Of a DNA stretch of 35,618 nucleotides, positions 27,667 to 35,618 are shown one piece after another. How positions within the stretch are numbered: position 1 is the stretch's first letter; each line of letters opens with the position of its first letter. Origin of the DNA: Candidatus Bathyarchaeota archaeon (GTDB lineage Archaea; Thermoproteota; Bathyarchaeia; Bathyarchaeales; Bathycorpusculaceae); the NCBI GenBank assembly GCA_018396955.1, contig JAGTQI010000008.1:1-35618 (forward strand), in the 5' to 3' direction. The notes under the pieces were generated by a model that was not told where the DNA came from, did no database searches, and saw only the letters and a list, made by a program, of their open reading frames with translations. The translations under genes and the position numbers were made by a program.

Positions 27667-28587
27667 CTATATATCTGTTCTCAATTTCAAAATGCAAGCA
27701 ATGTTAGCCCTAGAATCAATTCTAGGGATAATCTTCCCAGTAGAAGACGTGAAGAGGGTTGTAACGCCTGGACCATGCCCAGAAGTTACACAGTTCGTGT
27801 GAACAACTATGCCCACTGAAACCGCGCCCTTCCGATATATTCGCCCATAAGAATGGTCCGCATCCAATATGGCCACCAAGTCGCCGAGCCTCAAATCATC
27901 AAGTCTATACTCCTTCCTTGTGGCTTCATCAAAAAGTTGTATGTCATAATCCCCAGAATAAGTTTGGTTGGCGCCTAAACCAGAACCCATAATCGCCGCG
28001 GGAATAACATGCGTCACTGGAACTTCCAATTTGTCGCCAACAGGCTTCGGGTCTAAAGCCTCCAAGAAACGGGGATCCATATTCATAACCTTGATTTCTG
28101 GAAAGTCCAAAAGCTTTAAGCCGACGCCGAAAGCCTTCACTAGCACTTTGTCGCCAAGCATGAGCTTTTCAAGGGTTTCAGGCTGAAAGTCAACAAGCAC
28201 GTGCTCTATCCCGCCATGCTTGCCAGTGACGACGCCTTTCGCGCCTTTAGCGTCCCCAGAAACAACAACAGCCTCGTTTCCAACGCATGAAAGCACGTTT
28301 AGGGCTGTGTTTGCCCCACGACCAAAGGTAGGGTCATTCTCTTTGTTCTCTATGCTCACGCCAGGCTCAACGTGGTCCGCTTCCCAACCACAAGCCGGAT
28401 CGCCAACCCTCACATTGTAGGTTATTCCGCCAACGCCAGGCAAAACCATGGGCATCCCTTCGGCTGAAATGCTGTATATGCCCCTTCCATAAATCGGACT
28501 TACAACCTCGCCCACAACAGAAATCATAACGAGCTTGTCAACATTTGTCCTTAACATGGCTTTCTCCTCGACGGATAAAGTCAGCAC
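27667..28587 (-). CDS. DUF4438-type protein
   Basis: 306 aa; MLRTNVDKLVMISVVGEVVSPIYGRGIYSISAEGMPMVLPGVGGITYNVRVGDPACGWEADHVEPGVS; the true start is probably the internal MLRTNV. Confidence 0.75.
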   Translation of the reverse strand: MLTLSVEEKAMLRTNVDKLVMISVVGEVVSPIYGRGIYSISAEGMPMVLPGVGGITYNVRVGDPACGWEADHVEPGVSIENKENDPTFGRGANTALNVLSCVGNEAVVVSGDAKGAKGVVTGKHGGIEHVLVDFQPETLEKLMLGDKVLVKAFGVGLKLLDFPEIKVMNMDPRFLEALDPKPVGDKLEVPVTHVIPAAIMGSGLGANQTYSGDYDIQLFDEATRKEYRLDDLRLGDLVAILDADHSYGRIYRKGAVSVGIVVHTNCVTSGHGPGVTTLFTSSTGKIIPRIDSRANIACILKLRTDI

Positions 28588-28670
28588 CAGTCTTGGATAA
28601 TAAGTTTCCCCTAAAAATTATGTAAACACGGAGAACATAACAAGTTTTAAATGCCTCTTTATGTTTTGAG

Positions 28671-29306
28671 TTGAGTGAAAATAAGGCGCATAAAACTAGC
28701 AGTGGCGAAAAACAGATGGCTGAAATTGGTTTAAGGTCAAGAATGCTGGTTAGAGACGTCATGAGCAGCCCAGTGATAACTGTGGAGGAAAACGCCACAG
28801 CAAACCGCGTTGCAGAGCTCATGGACAAACATGGACTGGGATGCATAATAGTTACTAGCAAGGAAGGAAAACCCATAGGGATTATAACTGAAAGAGACTT
28901 GGTAACAAGGGTTCTTGCAAAAAACGTTAAACCCGACACCTTAAAGGCAAAAGACGTTATGACAACCCCCTTAATAACAATAGAGCCAGATGAAACAATA
29001 AGTGAAGCCGCCCGGAAAATGAGCAGACTAAACATTAGAAGGTTGGGCGTAGTCTACAAGGGACAACTCATCGGAATCCTCTCCAGCAAGGACATATTGG
29101 CAGTGATGCCAGAACTCATCGAAACGATACAGGAGAGAGCCCTCATAGAGGGAGAAAGCCTAACCCAAACAACCATAACAGAAGAGGAGGAAGAGTCTTC
29201 TTTGGCTGGATACTGCGACCGCTGCGGCGGATGGTCGGACAACCTTATAGAGGTGGATGGAGAATTCCTCTGCGAAGACTGCAGAGCCGAATTGGAAACT
29301 GAATGA
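28671..29306 (+). CDS. CBS-pair protein with C-terminal zinc-ribbon-like motif
   Basis: VRDVMSSPVITVEENATANRVAELM..., AKDVMTTPLITIEPDETISEAARKM..., CDRCGGWSDNLIEVDGEFLCEDC. Confidence 0.92.
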   Translation: MSENKAHKTSSGEKQMAEIGLRSRMLVRDVMSSPVITVEENATANRVAELMDKHGLGCIIVTSKEGKPIGIITERDLVTRVLAKNVKPDTLKAKDVMTTPLITIEPDETISEAARKMSRLNIRRLGVVYKGQLIGILSSKDILAVMPELIETIQERALIEGESLTQTTITEEEEESSLAGYCDRCGGWSDNLIEVDGEFLCEDCRAELETE

Positions 29307-29321
29307 AAAAGGGGAGATTTT

Positions 29322-30107
29322 TTGCGTGTCAAAGAAGTGTTAAACGAAAGGCATCCATTCATTTATGATGATGAGCTTGCAACAAAGGCCCGCGCCCTCA
29401 TCCGTGACTTCTCCCTAAGAATACTGCCCGTTACAAACCGTGAAAGAAAACTTTTGGGGATAGTCTCCCGCGGCGCAGTTATGACCATATCCTCATCCGT
29501 TTCGCCAATAAAAGTGAAGGGCATAATGACAAACCCAAAGCATGTTGCCACAATAGAAGATGATGCTTTCCAAACGGTTAAGGCGATGCTGCGCGTAGAT
29601 GAATGGTGTACACCAGTTGTAAACAACCGGACAGAAAACCTGTTAAAAGGAGTTTTAGGCTTAGAAAACTTCATAGAAAACATAATAAAAACAAGCCCTG
29701 AAAAACTTGCAAAACCGGTTTCAGAAATAATGTCAACAAACCTTATAACGTGCTCTCCAGGCGACGAGATAGACGATGTCTGGCGCCTAATGCAAAACAA
29801 ATCTTTTGCTGGACTCCCCGTCGTAGCCAAAAACAGGCTTGTGGGCATTGTAACCCAAAAAGACCTTCTCGAAAGCGGAGCGCTTATGCCAACATTCGAG
29901 TCACACAAGGGAAGATTCAAAGCTTCAACGAAAATTTCAGCAGTTATAAAGACAAACGTGATAACTGTTCAGCCATCGGTAAAGGCGATAAGGGTTGCAA
30001 AAGTGATGGTTTCAAAGGATATTGGGCGAGTTCCAGTGGTGGACAAGGACGGAAGGCTAATAGGCATAGTGGACCGAGAAGACATAGCAAGGTTAATAAT
30101 CAAATGA
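29322..30107 (+). CDS. Four-CBS-domain protein
   Basis: Repeated CBS units (VKEVLNERHPF, VKGIMTNPKHVATI, VSEIMSTNLITCSPGDEI, ISAVIKTNVITVQPSVKAI). Confidence 0.92.
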   Translation: MRVKEVLNERHPFIYDDELATKARALIRDFSLRILPVTNRERKLLGIVSRGAVMTISSSVSPIKVKGIMTNPKHVATIEDDAFQTVKAMLRVDEWCTPVVNNRTENLLKGVLGLENFIENIIKTSPEKLAKPVSEIMSTNLITCSPGDEIDDVWRLMQNKSFAGLPVVAKNRLVGIVTQKDLLESGALMPTFESHKGRFKASTKISAVIKTNVITVQPSVKAIRVAKVMVSKDIGRVPVVDKDGRLIGIVDREDIARLIIK

Positions 30108-30119
30108 GAAGGGCTGAAA

Positions 30120-31028
30120 ATGAGTAGAGAAACTTTTAGGAGAACGCTGAGAGGCAAAGGACCGGTCTCATTGAAGGGTTCAGCAGCTAAAAAATGTGAA
30201 GGCGACGTGATGCACATAGCAAAAAGTCCGGTCATAACAATGGCTCCAACAACACCTATATATGATGCAATAAAAATAATGGCAAAAGAAGGATTCCGCA
30301 GAATCCCTATTGCTGATCCGGGCACAAAAACCTTGACTGGCATAGTAACCGCCACGGACATAGTTGACTATCTAGGAGGAGGCAAAAAATTCGAAATAGT
30401 CCAACAGAAGTTTTCAGGAAACATCTTCAAAGCCATAAACGAACCCATAAAACTCATAATGAACCAGAAAATTTTCACAGTAAAAATCACAGCGGATATA
30501 AGCGAGGCAATCCAGCTTATGAAGGAGGGGAATGTTGGCGGCTTACCAGTTGTAGACGATGGAAACCGTGTAAGGGCAATAATTACTGAAAGGGATGTAG
30601 CCAGCATATTCGCAGACAGAATAAGCGGAATAAAAGTTTCACAGCTAATGACTGAAAAAGTGATAACAGCACCGCCAAAAACAACAATCTTCGAGGCGGA
30701 GAAAACTATGATTGGACAAGGCTTCAGAAGGCTCCCAATAGTTTCAGACGGCAAAGTCGTGGGCATAATAACATCCATGGACATAATCCGCTTCTTCGGC
30801 TCGAAGATGGTCTTTAAACATCTAAAATCAGGAACAATAACGCAGGTTCTGAACACTCCAGTCCTTGAAATAGCAACAAGAGATGTTGTAACAATTGCAC
30901 CGGATGCGGATGTTGGACAAGCAGCAAAAATCATGAGGGAGAAGAACTTCGGCGCATTACCGGTCGTCCAAAATGAAAGACTTGTTGGCATAATAACCGA
31001 AAGGGACTTCTTTAAAATAATCGAGTAA
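30120..31028 (+). CDS. Four-CBS-domain protein
   Basis: Repeated CBS units (VMHIAKSPVITMAPTTPI, LIMNQKIFTVKITADI, VSQLMTEKVITAPPKTTI, VLEIATRDVVTIAPDADV). Confidence 0.92.
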   Translation: MSRETFRRTLRGKGPVSLKGSAAKKCEGDVMHIAKSPVITMAPTTPIYDAIKIMAKEGFRRIPIADPGTKTLTGIVTATDIVDYLGGGKKFEIVQQKFSGNIFKAINEPIKLIMNQKIFTVKITADISEAIQLMKEGNVGGLPVVDDGNRVRAIITERDVASIFADRISGIKVSQLMTEKVITAPPKTTIFEAEKTMIGQGFRRLPIVSDGKVVGIITSMDIIRFFGSKMVFKHLKSGTITQVLNTPVLEIATRDVVTIAPDADVGQAAKIMREKNFGALPVVQNERLVGIITERDFFKIIE

Positions 31029-31045
31029 ATATTTTAGGCAATTTT

Positions 31046-32116
31046 ATGCAAAAGGAAGCACCCTGCCTCAAAGTTCCAAAAATTAACGGCGAAAAAGCCA
31101 TAACAACAGCCCACAAACTGGGACTCGTTAATAAAGAATTGGAAGTTCAAAGAGACAACAACTGCATTTACATTCCCCTCGCAAAAAGTCCCTCGCAAGA
31201 CGAAATTCAAGTCCTCCAAAAACAGGACATAAACCTTGAAATCACAAAATATACTTTTCCAGAAAGAAAAACACGTCTAAAAACACTTACGGAATTGTTA
31301 GAAGATAAACTGCCACCCCACTTATTGGCTTGTGTTCCCCGAGCCATGGACATTGTCGGCGACATAGCCATAATTGAAATCCCACCAGAACTTGAAGCCT
31401 ACAAAACGGAAATTGGAAATGCAGTCCTACAAGTCCATAAAAATCTGCGGACAGTTCTTGCAAAGGCTGGAGCAGTAAAAGGCGAATACAGGACAAGAAA
31501 GTACATGACAATAGCCGGAGAGCCAAAAACACGAACCATACATAAGGAACATGGGTGCCAGTACCATATAGACCTATCCAAAGCCTACTTTTCGCCTCGT
31601 CTATCCCATGAGCACAAGCGCGTGGCATCAATGGTTAGAGAAGGCGAAACAGTAATAGACATGTTTGCTGGAGTCGGTCCCTTCTCAATCCTTATAGCGA
31701 AAACCCACGAACATGTTAAGGTTTACGCTATAGACATAAACCCGGAAGCTATCGTCTTACTCGAAAAGAATATTAGATTGAACAGAGTGGAGGGGAAGGT
31801 TCACCCGGTTCTGGGCGACGCAAAACAAATTATTAAACAAAAACTTCGCGGACAAGCAGACCGCGTCATCATGAACTTGCCAGAAAAAGCCATAGAGTTT
31901 GTAGGAGCCGCATGTAAAGCATTAAAACCAGAGGGGGGCACAATACACTTCTATGGTTTCGTTACAGTAGAAGAACCCTTAGAAAGATTGGAGCAGCGGT
32001 TTAGGGAAGAGGTTGAAAAGTCGGGTAGAAGCGTGGTGAAAATCTTTTCCTCCAGAACCGTTCGCGAAACAGCTCCCTACGAGTGGCAAGCCGTTTTAGA
32101 CGCTGAGATTCGCTAA
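31046..32116 (+). CDS. trm5: tRNA (guanine(37)-N1)-methyltransferase Trm5
   Basis: SHEHKRVASMVREGETVIDMFAGVGPFSILIAK...VYAIDINPEAIVLLEKNIRLNRVEGKV...VIMNLPEKAIEF. Confidence 0.93.
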   Translation: MQKEAPCLKVPKINGEKAITTAHKLGLVNKELEVQRDNNCIYIPLAKSPSQDEIQVLQKQDINLEITKYTFPERKTRLKTLTELLEDKLPPHLLACVPRAMDIVGDIAIIEIPPELEAYKTEIGNAVLQVHKNLRTVLAKAGAVKGEYRTRKYMTIAGEPKTRTIHKEHGCQYHIDLSKAYFSPRLSHEHKRVASMVREGETVIDMFAGVGPFSILIAKTHEHVKVYAIDINPEAIVLLEKNIRLNRVEGKVHPVLGDAKQIIKQKLRGQADRVIMNLPEKAIEFVGAACKALKPEGGTIHFYGFVTVEEPLERLEQRFREEVEKSGRSVVKIFSSRTVRETAPYEWQAVLDAEIR

Positions 32117-32538
32117 ACCTCAACGATTAAAGTTATCTTAACCCTCTGCTCCGGGCTCTGAAGTCTCCTTACAAGAGCCCTTGACAGGTCGTAAGCCGCC
32201 TTATCCGCATTAATCGCCAAAGTTTTACCGCAAACGTATCCGCTTTTCCTCACAACCATATCTGTCGGATGCGACAATATGAGCTTTGGGCTCCCAAAAG
32301 CCTTCACAACATCAACAACTCCACCAGCATCTATGAGCATCGTAAGCCTCGCATTTTCTCTACAGAGAAAATCCCTAAACTCCGGTTTAAGATCAGAAAA
32401 ACCTTTGTCAGCGGAAACAGCGACAATACAATTCCCTCTAACAGATAGCTCTTTCTCCTTTGTAATTTCAAGCGTAGTTCTATGAGTAGCTCTGACATTC
32501 TTATGACCAGAGGCTGTTACGCATTCAGTTATCTGCAT
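32113..32538 (-). CDS. DUF371 family protein
   Basis: ITECVTASGHKNVRATHRTTLEITKEKELSVRGNCIVAVSADKG...ILSHPTDMVVRKSGY. Confidence 0.85.
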   Translation of the reverse strand: MQITECVTASGHKNVRATHRTTLEITKEKELSVRGNCIVAVSADKGFSDLKPEFRDFLCRENARLTMLIDAGGVVDVVKAFGSPKLILSHPTDMVVRKSGYVCGKTLAINADKAAYDLSRALVRRLQSPEQRVKITLIVEV

Positions 32539-32563
32539 AGGCTACACTTCTCAACTAGCTAGG

Positions 32564-33009
32564 TTATAACTCCAATTTCAAAATTATAGCGTCATGCCCA
32601 AATCCAAAATAGTCCTGCTGAAAACCCACAATACGAAAGCCAAATTTATAATAAAATGGTATTGCTGAGGCGCATTTATAATGGACCTCAGCAAACACCA
32701 ACCTCACATTTCTCCGTCTCAAAGCCTCCAATTCCTTCCGCAACAGCTTTTCGCCCACACCCTTACCCTGATACTCCGTGCCAACAGCCAAGTCTTCAAC
32801 AACCGCCGTAGAACCACAAACCCCAGCCTGCACATAACCAATAACCTTTCCACCCTTCACAGCCACGAAAGATCCGGATTTTCCTCCAAAACCTTGATGA
32901 TGCGCTTTTTATATTCCTCTTTAATTGCATGAGGATTCGCCAAAGGCGCCAGCTCTGAAACCTCAGCTATGTCACGTCCAGACATTTTCCTAATGAAAAT
33001 CTTTGACAT
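32564..33009 (-). pseudogene. GNAT N-acetyltransferase with a single-base frameshift at 32868-32870
   Basis: Upstream frame MSKIFIRKMSGRDIAEVSELAPLANPHAIKEEYKKRIIKVLEENPDLS.. and downstream frame VAVKGGKVIGYVQAG...YQGKGVGEKLL form one GNAT if 1 nt is added. Confidence 0.82.
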
Positions 33010-33027
33010 TAAACCAGCTCCTTGCCC

Positions 33028-33473
33028 TCAGAGTTCTTTCGCAAGGTACAACGCTATTTTGGCATTACCATAGAGCTTCTCATTGTAGCCGCAGATTTTG
33101 ATGCCATTTTTTAAATAGAGACTTAAGGCTGGAATATTATCTATTGCTGTGTCAAACATAAGAACATGTGCACCATTTTCTCTTGCAAAATCCTCCACAA
33201 CCCTCAGTAATAGGGAGTTTATTCCCCTGCGCCTATAACCAATGTTAACGAGTAGGCTTATTACGTAAGCACTTTTATTCCACCCATAAAAATGCACTCT
33301 AGAAAAACCTACAATTTCGCCATTTTCCTTAGCGATAAAAAATCTGCAGTTCTCGTTGGGACTTTCAAAATTGAACATAGCCTCTAAATCTTCGTTTAAA
33401 GGCTCCATATTCTCTTAACCAGCTCTATTATTTTCGGCAGATCTGCCCTCTCTGCTGCACGAATCTTTGGCAT
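33028..33473 (-). pseudogene. GNAT N-acetyltransferase with a single-base frameshift near 33409-33415
   Basis: Upstream frame MPKIRAAERADLPKIIELVKRI and downstream frame MEPLNEDLEAMFNFE...FIAKENGEIVGFSRV...GYRRRGINSLLL make one GNAT with 1 nt added. Confidence 0.75.
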
Positions 33474-33474
33474 T

Positions 33475-34440
33475 TTACTCTAAAACCTCTATTGAATCCA
33501 CTTTACCATCGCCATCCAAATCAAAACCTTGAATTACTTTAGCAAAAGTGTCCTCGCCCTTATAATTCCCCAACGTCTTGTCGTGGAGGTTTGTCAAGGC
33601 CAAAACACACGCCTTGGTGCCAACAGCCTTATTCCCAGCCAGAACCACAACTCGCTTGCTTTTATCCCATGGATTAACAATCTTCGCCACAAGCCCAACA
33701 GCATCAGCCGTATAAACCCGTCCAGTCTTAGTTGAAACCAAACCGCCAAACAAAAAACCTTGCTCAGATGGCTGCATGTTAAACTTTAAAGGCAGATATT
33801 CGTTTACCTCTTGTGTTAAAAGGTTTGTTCCAGGACCACCTACAAGAATAAGATTGTTCTTCTCCTCCTTCTCAGCCTTAACATCCACGTCAAGTTTCAC
33901 AGCAAAATCTTCAGGCATCCTAGTAAATTGCCCAAGAAAGAAAGCAAGATGAGAGGCATAATGCCCGTCCCGAGCGCTCGTTTTGAAAGGTCCATGAGGC
34001 GTCGGGCTACCCACAACAATTTTGCCATCAAAGCATCCATCTCTGCGAATAAACTCACGGAAAAATCTTTGGACTTGCTCGCTAACACTGACCAACGGAG
34101 GCCTTTCCATGGTTTTGTATCCTTTTGGCAGTTCTATCCCGAAGGCTGGTGAGACTGTCACGTAATATTTGGCTATGGCGCCCTTCTTTTCCTCCTGTTT
34201 CGCAACTGTTATGGCCCCAGCCTTAATCAACTTTCTTATATGATAGTAAACCTTCTGCTCGTGGATTCCGAGCTCTTTTGCAATTTCAAGGGGGTACATT
34301 GCCCTCTCATAAAGCATAACTAAAATTTTCCAGCTCAACCTATTCAAAATGAGCTTGAGCCTTTGCGGGTCGTCGAAAACTTTAATCTCTTTAATCATCT
34401 GCGTTTTGCCATCGTCGTGCAACAACATTTTTTTACCCAT
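33475..34440 (-). CDS. ArsR-like wHTH fused to an S-layer-like domain, ending in an EF-hand/dockerin-like motif
   Basis: LNRLSWKILVMLYERAMYPLEIAKELGIHEQKVYYHIRKLIKAGAI then S-layer-like KIVVGSPTPHGPF...LILVGGPGTNLLTQEVN...; C-terminus DLDGDGKVDSIEVLE. Confidence 0.75.
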   Translation of the reverse strand: MGKKMLLHDDGKTQMIKEIKVFDDPQRLKLILNRLSWKILVMLYERAMYPLEIAKELGIHEQKVYYHIRKLIKAGAITVAKQEEKKGAIAKYYVTVSPAFGIELPKGYKTMERPPLVSVSEQVQRFFREFIRRDGCFDGKIVVGSPTPHGPFKTSARDGHYASHLAFFLGQFTRMPEDFAVKLDVDVKAEKEEKNNLILVGGPGTNLLTQEVNEYLPLKFNMQPSEQGFLFGGLVSTKTGRVYTADAVGLVAKIVNPWDKSKRVVVLAGNKAVGTKACVLALTNLHDKTLGNYKGEDTFAKVIQGFDLDGDGKVDSIEVLE

Positions 34441-34527
34441 GGTTTTCCATATGCATAAGCGATTCCGTTATTAAAATTTTTATCATGGTGAACAAAAATA
34501 ACTACAACAAGCATAAAGAGGATAAGA

Positions 34528-35517
34528 ATGATCGGTTGCTACGCGACAGGCATAATGCCAAGGCCAAAGGAGCTTGTTGAAGCCACAAGAGCCTACGAAA
34601 GAAGAAAAATAAGCGCAGAAGAGCTTGAAAAAGCCTTCAAAGAAGCAACAATAAAAGTTATAGAGACGCAAGTCTCCGCAGAGCTAAACTATATCATAGA
34701 TGGAATGTTGAAATGGCAAGATTTGCTGAGACCATTCACCGAAAACTTGGAAGGCTTGAAAGCGGGAGCCCTCGCAAGATGGTTTAACAACAACACCTTC
34801 TATAGAAAGCCCATCGTTCAAGGAGAAATCAAGCTTAAAAAGGGCATAGCCGCAAAACTCGACTACGCCGAATATTTGCCAAAAAACATTCCATGGAAAG
34901 CCATATTGCCAGCGCCCTACACGTTGACGAGACTTTCGGAAAACAAATTTTACAAAAATGAAAGGGAACTGATGTTCAACTATGCGGAAATCCTAAGAGA
35001 CGAAATCGGAAAACTTGCGAAAAAGGGTTTTAAATACATTCAGTTAAGCGACCCAGCTCTTGTTTATAACCCATTTAAAAAACCACTTTCAAGGGATGCG
35101 CTTGCCGATATCGAAGAAGCCTTGAGAACAGCCGTTAAAAGTGCAAATGCAAAAACATGCTTGCAAACATTTTTCGGAGACTTTTCACAAATTATGCCAG
35201 AAGCCTTAAACTTTCCAGTTGACGACTTGGGGATAGACTTATACGAAACAAGTTTAGAAAAGTTGAAGGAATATGACTTTGACAAGGGTGTTGCTTTAGG
35301 AATTGTGGACGCCCGCAGCTCATTAGTGGAAGATGAAAATGAGCTTGCCAAGGTGGCCGAAGATCTTATCCAATCAATCTATCCGTCAAAGATTCGCGAC
35401 GTTTTTATCTGCCCAAACTGCGATTTAGAATTTCTTCCATGGGAAAGGATGGAGGAAAAAATAAGAGTCGTAGGCAGCGTAGCCAAGCGCTTGAATGTGG
35501 AAGTTGAGCATTCATGA
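34528..35517 (+). CDS. MetE-like (cobalamin-independent methionine synthase family) protein, archaeal split form
   Basis: KGFKYIQLSDPALVYNP...CLQTFFGDFSQIMPEALNFPVDDLGIDLYE...ALGIVDARSSLVEDENEL...PNCDLEFLPWERMEEK. Confidence 0.82.
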   Translation: MIGCYATGIMPRPKELVEATRAYERRKISAEELEKAFKEATIKVIETQVSAELNYIIDGMLKWQDLLRPFTENLEGLKAGALARWFNNNTFYRKPIVQGEIKLKKGIAAKLDYAEYLPKNIPWKAILPAPYTLTRLSENKFYKNERELMFNYAEILRDEIGKLAKKGFKYIQLSDPALVYNPFKKPLSRDALADIEEALRTAVKSANAKTCLQTFFGDFSQIMPEALNFPVDDLGIDLYETSLEKLKEYDFDKGVALGIVDARSSLVEDENELAKVAEDLIQSIYPSKIRDVFICPNCDLEFLPWERMEEKIRVVGSVAKRLNVEVEHS

Positions 35518-35618
35518 ATAAGCTTCTTCCAACGCAAGAGATTGGAAGCTTAGCCAAACCAGCATGGAGAGTAAAAGGATACAGAGGCGACCCCTTATCA
35601 GAAAGCGAGATAGCCGAA
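35514..35618 (+). CDS. Second MetE-like protein, 5' part only (runs off the window)
   Basis: ATGA overlap with the previous gene; MNKLLPTQEIGSLAKPAWRVKGYRGDPLSESEIAE. Confidence 0.78.
   Translation, partial: MNKLLPTQEIGSLAKPAWRVKGYRGDPLSESEIAE

Overview
Archaeal chromosomal window, probably TACK/Bathyarchaeota-like: it has thermosome, RpoK, S26e, Trm5 and the archaeal AsnRS-like asparagine synthetase type. From about 6.6 kb onward it is dense housekeeping and conserved-hypothetical sequence. The left part (about 0.5-6.5 kb) is a low-density accessory region. It follows an intron-containing tRNA-Ser(CGA) and carries a Cys-rich two-gene cassette between short direct repeats, a YaaA/DUF6884-like gene, a GIY-YIG nuclease-like gene and a uracil-DNA-glycosylase-like gene (the last two frameshifted). 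It ends at a 45-bp 3' half of tRNA-Gly(CCC) read through by a small ribbon-helix-helix-like ORF (intN/att-like), next to a decayed tyrosine recombinase C-terminus. The most striking signal is at 25128-25190 inside an MFS transporter gene. A short segment flanked by perfect 15-bp inverted repeats is in the wrong orientation: the missing 'QLAGGYWADKRG' motif is on the opposite strand. Flipping it and restoring one T gives a gap-free match to the paralogous MFS gene at 14.6-15.8 kb over the repaired region. At least six single-base, mostly homopolymer, frame breaks occur in five genes, so either gene decay or sequence error must be resolved. All calls come from reading the sequence and recalling families; no database search was run.
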